Shown here: one piece after another, positions 41,301 to 56,300 of the stretch
Numbering within the stretch: the first letter of the stretch is position 1
Layout of the letters: every line of letters begins with the position of its first letter
Assembly: GCF_030848805.1 (NCBI RefSeq)
Contig: NC_092360.1
Span: 13,268,001 to 13,332,000 of the forward strand
Source: Temnothorax longispinosus
Lineage: Eukaryota > Arthropoda > Insecta > Hymenoptera > Formicidae
DNA: 64,000 nucleotides
Direction of reading: 5' to 3'
Notes under the pieces: generated by a model
Seen by the model: the letters and a program-made list of their open reading frames with translations, nothing else
Told to the model about the DNA's origin: nothing
The model's database searches: none
Made by a program: the position numbers and the translations under genes

Positions 41301-44300
41301 CAAAATTATATCCTTGGAAACGTTAAAATTTTATATAGAACATTATAGAGAATATTCTATATCTTTGATTAAAAAATAGTTATATAATCAATTTTTATTT
41401 TAAAAGTATTTTTTAATAGTTTTATTTAGAAATTTAGAGATTTTGCTTTAAATTTTAGCTACACCGAGTTACTTACCGAGCCTGCCCTCGGATCCTTGCA
41501 TACCCTCTCCGTGCGGACCTAACTCACAATGCCGCAATATCAATGGTTACCCATCTTGTTCCTGTATGATTAATTACGTTAGTACACCGCCAAATTGTCG
41601 TCCCGAATGCGTTATTCCTGCCGACTGTCCGAGCAATCAGGCTTGCATTCGCGAAAGATGCCAAGATCCGTGCCCAGGTTCTTGCGGCCTGAATGCCGAT
41701 TGTACTGTTCACAACCACATTCCAATCTGTAGATGTATAGAAAGTTATACCGGCGATCCGTTTATCGGTTGTCAACCTGTGCCAATCTGTAAGTTATATA
41801 GCGAAATCTCCTTAATTTTTTGCAACAATGTGTTTTACAATGTATTAATAACTTGCTTTAAACTGACAATTGTAATTGACGTAGACAACGAGCCAACGCA
41901 GCCAACTGATCCATGCAGTAGATCACCTTGTGGACCAAACGCTCAATGCAACAATGGCATTTGTATTTGTTTATTTGAATACTTTGGCGACCCATACGTC
42001 GGTTGTCGACCAGAATGCGTACTCAGTACAGACTGCTCAACCGACAGGGCTTGTATACGAAACAAATGTGTCGATCCTTGTCCAGGTACTTGTGGACAAA
42101 ATAGTTTATGCAACGTGATAAATCACACACCAATGTGCAGTTGTCCCCCCGGTACTGTTGGAAACGCGTTCATTTCCTGCGATATAATGAGAGGTACGAT
42201 ATCAAGAGCGAGAAACCTAATCCATGTGTTCGAAAATGTGCTAATTGGTATTTGCCCTGTCGTACGTAGTTCCGCCCGTAACAAGACCGTGCAGCCCGAA
42301 TCCCTGCGGTCCAAACAGCATATGTCGAGAATTAAATGAACAAGCTGTGTGCACTTGTGCGCCAGAATTCCTTGGATCGCCGCCTCTTTGCCGACCCGAA
42401 TGTACTATTAGTTCGGACTGTCGGCCGAATGAAGCTTGCGCTAATCAGAAATGTAGAGATCCTTGTCCCGGTACGTGCGGCATGCAAGCAAGATGCGTAG
42501 TCGTAAATCACAACCCTGTCTGCTCGTGCCCCGAGCGCTATACAGGCGATCCGTTCATCAGATGCGACGTTATGAGTAAGACAATCTTAATTTGAAGTAT
42601 ATCGCGTAAGCCTCGACCACCAGACTAAGATCGAAACATGTTATCCTGTTTAGAACCAGTAGCACCCGTAGTGATAAACCCTTGTCAGCCTTCACCCTGT
42701 GGTCCGTACGCTCAGTGCCAGGTCGTTAACGATTTGCCATCCTGCTCGTGCCTACCCGAATACAGAGACTCGCCCCCGTATTGTCGACCCGAATGTATTT
42801 CCAATCCCGAGTGTCCCAGCCATCAAAGTTGTGTGCGGCAAAAGTGCAGGGACCCCTGCCCAGGTCTATGCGGAGAGAATGCCGAGTGCCATGTGGTACA
42901 ACACGTGCCTCATTGCGTCTGTTCCTATGGTCTCACCGGTGATCCGTACACGCGCTGCTCCGCGATACGTAAGGGATAAAAAACCCTTTTATATAAAACT
43001 ACGAGACCAACCGGCCTTACGTTTATGCGACGTTGCTTAATCCGTTTGCCCTTTACATTGTTTTAGCACGCCCAACAGAACTGGAACCAGAACCGTCGCC
43101 CTGCGCAATCTTCGAATGCGGCGCGAATGCGATATGTAGAGAGCGAGACAATGTCGCAATTTGTCAGTGTGTCACTAGCTATGTCGGCAATCCGTACTTA
43201 GCATGCCGACCCGAATGCGTCATTAATCCCGACTGTCCATCCAATTTGATGTGCGTGAGAAACAAGTGCGCTAATCCCTGCGCCGGCATGTGCGGCCGAA
43301 ATGCTGAATGTTCGGTTGTCAATCATCAACCGATGTGCACATGTCTTCCCGGATATACCGGAGATCCCTTCATTACTTGTTCTGTAGATAGTAAGTGTCC
43401 TTACTAATTAAAGTCTAATGTTTTGCGGAAATCTTTTACGATAAAAATAATACAATTTTTATTTTTACGAAGAAAAAAACATTAGAAATATTGAGTTCAC
43501 AAAAGATATTGCCTTACATATTGCATCTTTTTTTCTCGATTTTCAGATGAGTTTATTGTATAAGTATATTAAAATTTATGATGAGACATTTCACACGATG
43601 CTCACATTCTTTTATTTTCAAAGTTTTTATTTTATTAGAAAAAAGTTTGAAATAAAAGATTAAAAGAATTTTTTAAACTATTTTAATTAATATTCAAAGT
43701 CTATATTTTTCAAAAAGACGATAAATTTTTTACATTTTAGATTCCTATGTATAAACTGATATAATTCGAATATATATATTAGTACATATATAAATTATTC
43801 AAAAAAAAAAAAGAATATTTTATATGAGGCACAGTTATACTTTTTGATAATTTTAAAATGATTAAAATTAATAATGCTTTTAGAAACAATTTTTTAAAAA
43901 ATTGTTGTGGTTGTTTTTATACTTATCTACGTGAATTCTACTAATGCATTAAATTTTTCCCAGAAATAATCTTAGACGAGAACGTTTGTGCCCCATCACC
44001 CTGTGGACCCAACAGCAAATGCAAAGAAGTGTCCGGACAGGCTGTCTGTTCATGCCTCCCGACGTACGTTGGAACCCCACCTGCATGTAGACCTGAATGT
44101 GTCGCTAGCTCAGAGTGTTCCCCGCAATTAGTGTGCAAGGACTACAAATGCGTGAACCCCTGCCCAAGCCCATGCGGACTCAATACCAATTGCGTGGTCG
44201 TTAATCACAGCCCCATCTGCAGTTGTATGTCCGGTTACAGCGGAGATCCGTTCACCATATGCTCGTTAATTCCACGTAAGACCACCATCGAATGCATGAA

Positions 44301-47300
44301 GAACTATATTAACCCAATCTCTCAACATATACTGCCCTGTGCCCTTTACATATCGTATGACCGTCATCAACCTCCAAATATCTTTCAGCTGTAACACCAC
44401 CGCTAGTACAGAAAGACCCTTGTGTGCCATCCCCGTGCGGTAGTTTCTCCCAATGCAGGAATATCGGTGGCTCTCCCGCGTGTACCTGCCTGGAAAATTA
44501 CATGGGTCAGCCACCTAATTGCAGACCCGAATGTACCATACACTCGGAATGCTCAAGTGATAAAGCCTGCATCAACATGAAGTGTGTGGATCCATGTCCC
44601 GGCTCGTGCGGCACCAATGCCCTATGTTCGGTCATTAATCACATTCCTACGTGCAGATGCCCCGAGGGCTACACTGGAAATACGTTTGTCCTTTGCGAGA
44701 TATTACCAGCAACACGTAAGCGTCACGAGCCGTCCAGTAATACCCTAATTCGAAAACGCGTCATTCGAAATCTTTACATGGCTCGAAATATATTTCGAGT
44801 TCGTTAATCCCTATACCGATTATATTTTGCAGCGATTCCATCCCCGGTCGAAGATGCCTGCGTCCCATCACCCTGTGGCCCTAACGCACAATGTTTCGAT
44901 GGTATCTGTACTTGCCTACCGGAGTTCCGAGGAGATCCGAATGTAGGTTGCCGACCGGAATGCGTCCTAAACGCGGATTGTCCTCGCGATAGAGCGTGCA
45001 TACGTAACAAATGTCTGGACCCATGCCCCGGAGCTTGCGCCGTTAACGCGTTATGCACCGTGATCGGTCACGTTCCCATGTGCAGTTGCCCTGGAAATAT
45101 GACCGGCAACGCATTCAGCCAATGCACGCCTCTACAAGGTATATAGCGTCCCATTATTTCAAGACCGATGCCCCGATTCTCAATGCTATAAAATTATGTG
45201 AAATAACTACACAATCTTTCGTAAATCATTCCCGGGGACTAAATATCCATTATTTTTGTATATTAGACATGCCACCCGCTAATCCATGCGCCCCTTCACC
45301 CTGTGGACCGAACAGCAAATGCCGCGTTATAAATAACCAGGCAGTTTGCTCCTGTATAAGAGGATATATAGGTAGCCCTCCGACCTGCAGACCCGAGTGC
45401 ATAGTCAGCACGGATTGCCCCCAGAATGAGGCTTGTAGCAACCAGAAGTGTACGAACCCTTGTCCTGGAAGTTGCGGATTAGGCGCATCCTGTCAAGTAG
45501 TGAATCATAATCCGATTTGCGTATGTCCACCCTCTCAAACAGGCGATCCTTTTGTTAGATGTTATTTATCACCACGTAAGTATCGTTAGGTTTGTGTTTA
45601 TGATTAATATGATCCCAAGGAAATTTTAAAAAAATTCTCGTTTTTTTTTATATATCGAACTTTGCTCTTTTAGCACAAGTACCTGTGTTACCCCCTACGC
45701 CATGCAAGCCAAACCCGTGCGGCCCCAACTCGCAATGCCAACCGCGCGGCGATGAGTCTCTGTGCACGTGTTTACCCGATTTCATCGGCAGTCCGCCTAA
45801 CTGCAGAGCGGAGTGCGTCAGTAACAGTGAATGTTCCAATCATTTAGCCTGTATTAACAAGAAATGTCAGGATCCGTGCGTTGGCTCCTGCGGTGCAAAC
45901 GCTAATTGTCACGTTGTCAGTCACACCCCGATGTGTTCTTGCGTGAACGGTTACACCGGTGATCCATTCACGCAATGCATCTTGAGAGAACGTAAGTACC
46001 GTTCAAGAACTGAAACTGGTATAATTTCGGTAATCTGCTGAATGTTCGATGCTCTAGATACAGGAAAGTGGATCTCAAAATTGTTGCAATATTACTGCGA
46101 ATAAATATAGAAATCTTTTCTGTATCTATTTCGTTGAAATGACAAATCACCGTAATTATACTGATTTTGATATCTGATTTATACAGGGATATTCATACCT
46201 TTCCTTTGATTATAAACCTTATGTTTTCACTGATGTCATCTTTTAGCCACACCGTTGCCGCCTGCACCTGTTGATCCTTGCACTCCCTCTCCTTGCGGCT
46301 CCAATGCAGTGTGCAAGGAGTTCAATGGTGCCGGTTCGTGTACGTGCTTGCCGAATTACACCGGCAATCCGTACGAAGGATGCAGGCCGGAGTGTATCCT
46401 AAATTCGGACTGCCCCGCCAATCTAGCTTGTATAAATACGAAATGTAGAGACCCGTGCCCGGGATCGTGTGGGCGCAATGCGTTATGTCAGGTGGTTAAT
46501 CATTTGCCGGTATGCAACTGTTATCCTAGATACACCGGCGACGCCTTTTCATATTGCACTCCGGTAGAAATAGGTACGATTACATTGAGTCTAATACATA
46601 TATCGTTTCTCGTAATTGTTCGATTAATAGCGAAATGCAATCGTGGTTGATTTGTGAAACAATGCAATTTTTAGAAGGAGATAGTGTCGTCAGTAATCCT
46701 TGCCAACCATCACCATGTGGACCCAACAGTTTATGTCGTGTTGTGGATAACACGAGCGTCTGCACTTGCTTACCCGACTTCCAGTGGGTGGCCAGCCCAC
46801 CAAACTGTCGCCCTGAGTGCACTGTTAGTGCCGAATGCGCTTTTAATCTGGCGTGCATCTCGCATAAATGTAGCAATCCTTGTCGTGCATTGTGCGGTTC
46901 TAACGCGAGATGCGAAACAATCAATCATAATCCCATATGCTCGTGCCCATCTGGTTTTACTGGCGATCCATTCGTTGCCTGCTTCCAAATGCCACGTAAG
47001 AATGTTTGAAAATCGAAAATCTCGTAAATTGAAATCATAAAGTGAAATAAGTCAATTATTAAGAAAACGGAGAAATATTTTCTCAAATTCCGAATATATT
47101 TTCTTCGGAAAATTTTTTCTTGCCTTGCGTGTTTCTTTTGTTTTGAAATAAAGTAAATTTTTTAAATATTAGTCATTTTTTAAATATTAGTCATTTTTTC
47201 TCATATTAGATGAAATATCTAATCTACTTTATTTTGATTAGAAAAATCGTATTTAAACGTCAAAGATATTCAAGGGAAAACGCATAACAGACACATTTGT

Positions 47301-50300
47301 ATGTCCATAGCTAAAGATGAAGAACTTCGTCCACTTGTAAATCCTTGCGCACCTTCACCCTGCGGACCTTATTCGGAATGCCGTGACATTAACGGCCAAG
47401 CATCCTGCGCTTGTTTGTCAACATATATAGGAACACCACCCAATTGTAGGCCCGAATGTTCAGTTAATCCAGAATGCCCGACTAATCAGGCGTGTATTCA
47501 AAGAAAGTGTCGAAATCCTTGCGATGGAGTATGTGGAGTAGGAGCAATTTGTAATGTTATTCGTCATACACCTACATGTTCTTGTCCCAATGGGTTCACT
47601 GGGGATCCATTTATAGTGTGTAGACCAATTCCCGAGGAAGGTAAGACAGTCACAAGAATATTTTGTGATGCCATTTATAGAAATAGATCTAAGAATTATA
47701 TCTCTTTATGATATTTAGAAAATATCTCACTTAAATTCAACTTTATTGTAAACTGAATGCTAAAATTCGTTCCTCAGACACAGCACCTAAACCAACGGAT
47801 CCATGCTTAAATTGCGGCGCGAATACGCAATGCTTTAACGGTGTATGCAGTTGCCTTCCCGAATATCAAGGGAATCCAAACTTCGGATGCCGTCCAGAAT
47901 GTATCTTAAATTCGGATTGTCCGAGAGACCGGGCTTGCATTAAGAACAAATGTCGAGATCCGTGCGGTCTCGGAATCTGCGGTGTCAATGCCTTGTGTTC
48001 TGTCGTAAATCACGTACCAGTCTGCACTTGCGCGCAGGGAATGTCTGGAAATGCGTTCATGCAATGTTCTCCAATAGATGGTACGCTCATTCGAGCGATC
48101 AATTTCAAATTATGTCGTGAATGATCGGTATTATAATTATTCCCTCCTGTAATTATATTTATATTTTTTAACATTTAAATAGACGCGATACCAAAAGACC
48201 CATGTAACCCGACACCCTGTGGACCGAACAGTCAGTGTCGAAGGATAAGGGATCAAGCTGTCTGCTCGTGTCTCCCTGGATACTTGGACGCACCACCTAA
48301 TTGCCGAGCCGAATGCATTATTAGTTCCGACTGTCTCGCCAATATGGCTTGCAATAATCAAAAATGCATAAACCCCTGTCCCGGAACGTGCGGCATTAGA
48401 GCCCAATGTACCGTAGTTAATCACAATCCGATTTGTTCTTGTCTCTCCGAGTTGACCGGCGACCCCTTCACTCAGTGTGTCCCAAGACGTGAGTAATTTA
48501 AAAGCAGTAATTAACCAGGCGCATTAGATGTATTTATCGTCGAGAACATATTGTACTCTTTATTTTTTCAACAGCGATAGAACCTCCAACGCCCGTTAAT
48601 CCTTGCGTTCCGTCTCCGTGTGGACTTAACAGCAAATGCGAAGTTGCAAACAACGCATATTCATGCTCTTGCTTGCCGGAGTTTGTTGGCGATCCGCCGA
48701 ATTGTAGACCCGAATGCGTTAGCAATAGCGAGTGTCCCACGCAGCTAGCGTGCATCAATCAGAAGTGTCGCGATCCATGTCCGGGCTCCTGTGGTATTAA
48801 TTCTGATTGCCGAGTAATAAGTCACACGCCTATGTGCGTTTGCCTTGTCGGATTCGAAGGAGATCCGTTTGTATTATGCAACCCCAAACAAAGTAAGTGC
48901 AGTAATCGTGTGGTAGTGTATAGAGTAGAATCGTAGAATCACAGGATGCATTTTTAGTCGTCGATTATGACAAATTTTTAATTTTTAACATTAAATGACG
49001 ATTAAATTAAATTCTTGTATTAAGATCAAACTTAGTTGAAATTAAATAAGAAATAAGATACATATCATTTTATCTATATTTGTACTGCCATTTATATTTA
49101 TATATATTATTTTATTGCAATATTTTATACACATACCTTATTTACTATTATTATTGTTATTTATTACATTTTCAATGCTTGTGATTTAAAATCAACATTT
49201 CGTTGTTATGACAATTAATATTTTACTAAGATTTTATTTTAATCTGTGATTGAAAATATGCATCCGATGATTTTCTGGAATACTTGTTACATTGCTGATG
49301 ATTTGCCAGACTCTGATTGATATTGTTTTAAGAACAGAAAGTGAATCTAATATCTTTTTGTAGACGATGTTATAAGTGCTGTAAAACCAACACCTTGCAT
49401 TCCATCGCCGTGCGGTTTTAATGCGGTGTGCCGCGAATCGAATGGTATCGGTTCTTGCACATGTCTACGAGATTACACAGGCAATCCATACGATGGCTGT
49501 CGACCCGAGTGCACGATAAATTCCGATTGCACCGCGGATCGGGCGTGCGTCGGATCGAAATGTCAGAATCCTTGTCCAGGTTTCTGCGGGTATAATGCGA
49601 TTTGCCAAGTGGTAAATCACGCGCCGTTGTGCACATGTCAACCTGGATACAGCGGCAACCCGTTCGTCTCTTGTAATAGAATTGTGCAAGATACGAGTAA
49701 GTTCAAATTCTTAAGGAACATGCATTCTAATCCGACAATTAATCCGCGATTTATTGGAACTTCCAAAATGTATGAATTATTCCCCAGGGAGAAATGATCC
49801 GTCGATTCGACGGGTCATTTCTCACTGGGTTCAAACTTAATTGCAATGTGCAGTAGTATCTGTAGTAAATTTTATAAACGTATCAACCATTATATTTTGC
49901 ACGACTGTTACATTTATTTTTCGACCATTTAGAATTCTTGTAACTTTGCGAAATTAAATTTAAAATCTTCTTTTTTAGCGTTAGAACGTGATCCATGCAG
50001 TTCTTCTCCCTGTGGACTTAATAGTCAGTGCCGCGAATTAAACGGTCAAGCGGTGTGCTCTTGTTTACCCACATTTATCGGAACTCCGCCGAGCTGTCGC
50101 GCGGAATGCACTGTCAGCTCCGACTGTCCCGTAAATCGTGCGTGCAAGAACCGTAAATGCGTTGATCCATGCCCCGGGATCTGTGGCATCAACGCGAGAT
50201 GCGAAGTAATTAATCATAGCCCGATTTGCAGTTGTAATCAAGGTTTTACCGGCGATCCCTTTGTAACGTGCTTCCAAACGCGTAAGTACGCTGCAATATA

Positions 50301-53300
50301 CAAATTGCTTTAACGCGTTGTTACATAACTGCTCTATATGTGATTTAATCTGAATTAAAGCGTGCGTTTCTCCAAAGCGCGTGACGTAAACCTAATATTA
50401 AATAGAAATTATTTATTTGCAGAAATAGACAAAGACACACCTCAAATGCCAGAAAATCCGTGCGTTCCATCCCCCTGCGGTCCATTTGCCACTTGCCGCG
50501 ATAGCGGCTACGCGGGCGTGCCGACGTGCACGTGTCTGGAAAATTACATTGGTAGCCCCCCGAACTGCCGACCAGAATGTACCGTAGATTCTGAGTGCCG
50601 CAGTAATCAAGCTTGCTTGAGACAAAAATGCAGAGACCCATGCTTAGGCTCGTGTGGTATCGGTGCCCAATGCCTCGTGGTTAATCATATGGCCGTCTGT
50701 CTCTGTCCAAAGGGTTACACCGGGGATGCGTTTGCCAATTGCTTCCCGGAACCTCCTCGTAAGCATTTTTATCCTCGTTATTTTATAAAATACATTACCC
50801 ATACAATCGATAGGAGAAAATGAGGAATCATGAATGCAAGTTTCCCAAGTTAATTCCCTAATAAGAGTTTCTAAGTAAATTATAAATATTTATAATTTTT
50901 GAGCCTTGATAAAAACTAATGTTGGTTATAAATTTATCACAATAATTCAATATGATTGGATATTTCCATGCTTTTACTGAATAACAGTGATTATTACAAA
51001 AAAAATGATACATTAGAATGTTTTAAAATACGAAACTGAAGTCATTGTATTCTGTATCATAAGCCCTTTCAAAGCAGAGATGTTCATTTAAGATGGACAA
51101 TGATATTTGCAGCTGCTCCTGTACTACAAGATCCTTGTAATCCATCCCCGTGCGGAGCCAACGCGATATGTCGCGACGGCGTCTGTACATGTCTGCCTGA
51201 GTATCGAGGTGATCCTTACACTGCGTGTCGACCCGAATGCGTACAAAATCCGGACTGTCCATTAGACAAGGCGTGCGTTCGTAATAAGTGCTTCGACCCG
51301 TGCATTGGAGTTTGCGGGCAAAACGCAAAGTGCACAGTCATAAATCACACTCCAATGTGCGCTTGCCCAGACGGAATGTCTGGCAATGCGTTTGCGGCGT
51401 GTTATCCGGTCATTCAAGGTAAAATTTATTGACAATGTATTATTTGCACACTAGAAACAGTTATTGGAGATTCCTATGCAAGAGTTATTCTGTTACAAAG
51501 TAATTTTATCTGCTCAAAGATATTTTAGAAAGAAAACAATTTCGTCAATAATTACTTTTGCAGATGTCGTTGAGAACCCATGTAATCCGTCGCCCTGCGG
51601 CCCGAACAGTCGATGCCAGAGCTTTAATAATCAAGCAGTATGTACGTGTATACCTGGATTCATAGGAAATCCGCCAGTCTGCCGACCCGAGTGCATAGTT
51701 AATACCGATTGCGCATTGAATGAGGCTTGCATCAATATGAAATGTGGCAATCCTTGTCTGGGTGCGTGCGGTATATCCGCTCGTTGCCAGGTGTTGAATC
51801 ATAATCCAATCTGTACCTGTCCTCCTGTGTTTACCGGCGATCCGTTTATACGTTGCGTACCAAGACGTAGGTTTCTCTAGGATTACTATAAACGCCAGTA
51901 GACGCGCGTGTCGGGCATGTAACAATTTTTATATTTTTATCTTAAAGCGGAGGATGTTCCAAGACCGATAAACCCGTGCCAACCGTCGCCTTGCGGTCCT
52001 AACTCTCAGTGCCAAGTCATCAATGATACACCGTCATGCTCTTGCATGGCAGAGTTTATTGGAACGCCACCGAACTGTAGACCGGAGTGCATTAGTAACA
52101 GCGAATGTCTGAGCCAAATGGCGTGTATTAATCGCAAATGTAGAGACCCGTGTCCTGGATCTTGTCATCCTCTGGCTAATTGCTACGTCGTTAATCATGT
52201 GCCCACCTGCACGTGTCGTATCGGTTACACAGGCGATCCATTTGTTCAATGCACGATCATGCCTAGTAAGTTTGTAGACTTGACTTATGAGTGTCTTTTT
52301 ATTACATGAACATCTCCTTAATCGAAACAGCCATTGTTCACTGCTATCAATAGCTCTTGTTAATGTTATATTTCAATTATTATAGTAATATTACGGCAGT
52401 GGAATTTAATCGATAGAGTTTCTATTGATTGAGAACGTATGTGTTAATTCGGAATTGACGGATAGGATAAAGCTATGTTCTTTTAGGCGAACCACCGGCA
52501 CCGAGACAACCTTGTCAACCATCGCCTTGTGGGACAAATGCCGTATGTAGAGAACAAAACGGCGTTGGTTCTTGTACATGCTTGCCTGAATACATTGGAA
52601 ATCCCTACGAAGGATGCCGCCCCGAATGTACCATTTCGTCAGACTGCCCCGCGCATTTAGCTTGTATCGGATCAAAATGTCAGAATCCATGCCCCGGTTC
52701 ATGCGGCACCAATACCAATTGCCAAGTTGTCAACAATGTCCCCGTTTGCACTTGTATCCCTGGTTACACCGGCAACCCATATATAAACTGCGTTTATCAG
52801 ACTCTCAGCAGTAAGTAACGTTAAATGAGCGTAAGAGAGAGAAATTAAATAGAGTAAAAACCAAGACAAAAATAATAGAAAATTGCATAATAAGTGGCGC
52901 TTTAAATACAATATATTTATAGTTCCCGATGAGAAGCGTGAACCATGCAAGCCTTCCCCTTGTGGCCCCAACAGTCAATGCGCCGATAATAACGGTCAAG
53001 CTGTCTGCTCTTGCTTGCCCCAGTTTATCGGAACTCCGCCAAATTGTAGACCGGAATGCTTAGTAAATTCGGAGTGCGGATCGAACCGAGCATGTGTGAA
53101 TCAAAAATGTGTAGATCCGTGCATCGGCACCTGTGGTCGCGATGCTCAATGCAAGGTCATACATCACAGCCCGATTTGTGTCTGCGCAAGCGGCTTTACG
53201 GGCGATCCGTTCATCTATTGCTTTGCAGCACCAAGTATGTTCTTTAGAACACGATATCTTATAAAAATTTTAAATTTAAAAATTTAAAATTCGTCGAAAT

Positions 53301-56300
53301 TAAGTGATTGACATTATCAGTTTCTGATTTAATTTTTTTATGTGTATGAAGAATATCAGTATTACTTTTCCGTAGTTCCGAAACCAGAAGACCAATATCC
53401 GAAGGACCCATGCTTGCCCTCACCTTGTGGCCCCAACGCCTTATGCAGAGCCATTGGTGACGCCCCAGCGTGCAGCTGCATGCAGAATTACATAGGTGTT
53501 CCACCTAATTGTCGACCCGAGTGTTCGATAAATTCGGATTGTCCCGCTAATAGAGCTTGCATCAGAGAAAAATGTAGAGATCCTTGTCCAGGATCGTGTG
53601 GCCTCTTGGCGCGTTGTTCGGTGATTAATCATACGCCATCCTGTGTATGTCCTGAAGGATATACCGGTGATCCTTTCGTCAGTTGCAACGTCTTACCTCA
53701 GATACCTCGTAAGAACTTGAGTTTCCGTTATGTTATTATCGTAGCAATATGTATTATTCTAAGTCGCTGCAATTTGACCTGTGCATATTTCAGTACCTCC
53801 CCCCGACCGATGCAACCCGTCACCGTGCGGTCAGAACGCTCAATGCAACAACGGAGTTTGCACATGCATACCCGAATACTTTGGAGACCCGTATGCCGGC
53901 TGTCGACCGGAATGTGTGATTAACACCGATTGTCCCCGCGATAGGGCATGCATGCTCCATAAATGTCGTGATCCGTGCGCCGGGACATGCGGCGTTAACG
54001 CGGAATGCATCGTTGTTAATCACTTGCCTATGTGCAGCTGTCCAAGAAATATGACCGGTAGCGCATTTGTTTCGTGTACACCTCTTCAAGGTTCGTATGA
54101 CTCTTGAGTGCGAAAGTATTCGCTTCGAGAATATTTCCCGATATATAAACGCGGAATAATTATCATTAAATAGATTCGATCATCGTGGAACAACCATGCA
54201 GTCCATCCCCATGTGGTCCGAATAGCCACTGTCGTGCGTCAAATGGCCAGGCGATTTGCGCGTGCATCGCCGGATTTAGAGGCGCCCCACCATCTTGTAG
54301 ACCGGAATGTCTCGTAAGCACCGATTGCGCTCGCAACAGAGCCTGCAGCAATCAAAAGTGCATCGATCCGTGCCTCGGTGCATGTGGATTAACCGCGCAA
54401 TGTACCGTCGTGAATCACAATCCCATATGCAGCTGCCCGCCTTTATACACGGGAGATCCATTCGTTCAATGCGTTCGGCAACGTAAGGATTTCACGCACA
54501 TAACTGGAGATTTAAATATTATATTATGCCAAAAAACAAGCGTAACCACCTTGTAAATTGCAGCGGAAGAACCACAGCCACCGATAGATCCCTGTCAACC
54601 TTCACCTTGTGGCCCGAACGCGATATGTCGAATCCTCAATGGCGCCCCATCGTGCTCGTGCTCGCCTCAGTTTATCGGCACTCCGCCCAGATGTAGACCG
54701 GAATGTATCAGTAACAGCGAATGCCCCAGTCAGCAAGCTTGCATTAATCAGAAATGCCGTGATCCTTGTCCGGGATCGTGCGGTAGGAATGCTGAATGTA
54801 GAACTGTCAGTCATACCCCGATGTGCGTTTGCGCCGGTGACTTTACCGGTGATTCATTCATCCAGTGTAATCCCCGGCCGAGTAAGTTTCGAAGAAATGT
54901 AGCAATGATCGCGGAACATGTTTAATTTTTTATCGTAAATTGCGTTGAATGCACATCCTTGACAGTCATTGTTGAACAATCTATGAACCTCCTCTATTCT
55001 AGTCGACACACCGCTTGTTCCACTAAATCCGTGCCAACCGTCGCCATGTGGTGCGAATGCTATGTGCCGTGAAATTTCTGGCTCGGCCTCCTGCACTTGC
55101 CTACCCGATTTTTACGGAAATCCGTACGAGGGTTGTAGACCTGAGTGCGTAATTAACTCCGACTGTACCTCCAATCGAGCTTGCATAAGGAATAGATGTC
55201 AAGACCCTTGCCCAGGAACATGTGGTGTCAATGCGATTTGCGAAGTCATCAATCACATACCGGCATGCAGCTGTCAACTGAGATATACCGGAGACCCATT
55301 CAGATACTGCGAGCTCATGCAAGAAACTCGTAAGTGGATTCAAGCACCTGTCCGTCATTATTAATTGTTTATGGAAACATCATCTCACTTTTTGATCGAT
55401 CTTGTATAGCTCCTGTAGGCGACCCTTGTCAGCCATCACCGTGCGGTCCGAATAGTCGATGCCTCAATGTAAACGGAAAAGCCAGCTGTTCGTGTCTCCC
55501 CACCTACCAAGGAACTCCTCCCGACTGCAGACCCGAGTGTATCGTTAGCACAGAATGCCCTATGAATCGCGCGTGTGTCAATCAGAAATGCGTTGATCCG
55601 TGTCCAGGTGTATGTGGTATCAACGCAAAGTGCGACACCCTGTCCCACAGCCCATTCTGCAGTTGCGGACCCGGTCAGATTGGAGATCCCTTCGTCAAGT
55701 GTTTCGACATGCCCTGTAAGTCCCGGAAGAAGTCCATCGCGAGAATATCGCGTCGCTGAAAGCGGTCCTACGTACGGAAATTGTTATTCAATTTTATTCC
55801 AGTAATGCCTACACCAACGCTACAAGTAAATCCCTGCGTCCCATCGTCCTGCGGCCCGTTCTCCACGTGTCAAGACAGAGGAGGCTATCCGTCTTGCACG
55901 TGCATGCCCAATTACATTGGCTCGCCACCTTACTGCCGCGCCGAATGTACAATCAACTCTGATTGCACCAGCAATAAAGCCTGCATCAGAGAAAAATGCG
56001 GTGACCCCTGTCCTGGATCCTGCGGTTTTAATGCCTTGTGCACTGTAATCAACCATACCCCGGCTTGCACGTGTCCCGATGGATACACGGGTGATCCCTT
56101 CAACAATTGTTACCTGGCGCCCATGCGTAAGAACTTTTGTCATATTATTGCTCACATACGTGTTTTTTTTTTTTTTTTACATAAATTAATAATACAAAAC
56201 AATCATCGTTAAACTCACACTTGCATCTTTCGATACAGAAATTCCTACCGTAACGTCAGACCCATGTAACCCGTCGCCATGCGGGCTCAATGCCGAGTGT

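Noticed and set aside
43885..43906. A 22-bp perfect palindrome as a functional hairpin or terminator.
   Set aside because: It is made almost wholly of A and T runs in an AT-rich intron, so it is expected by chance.
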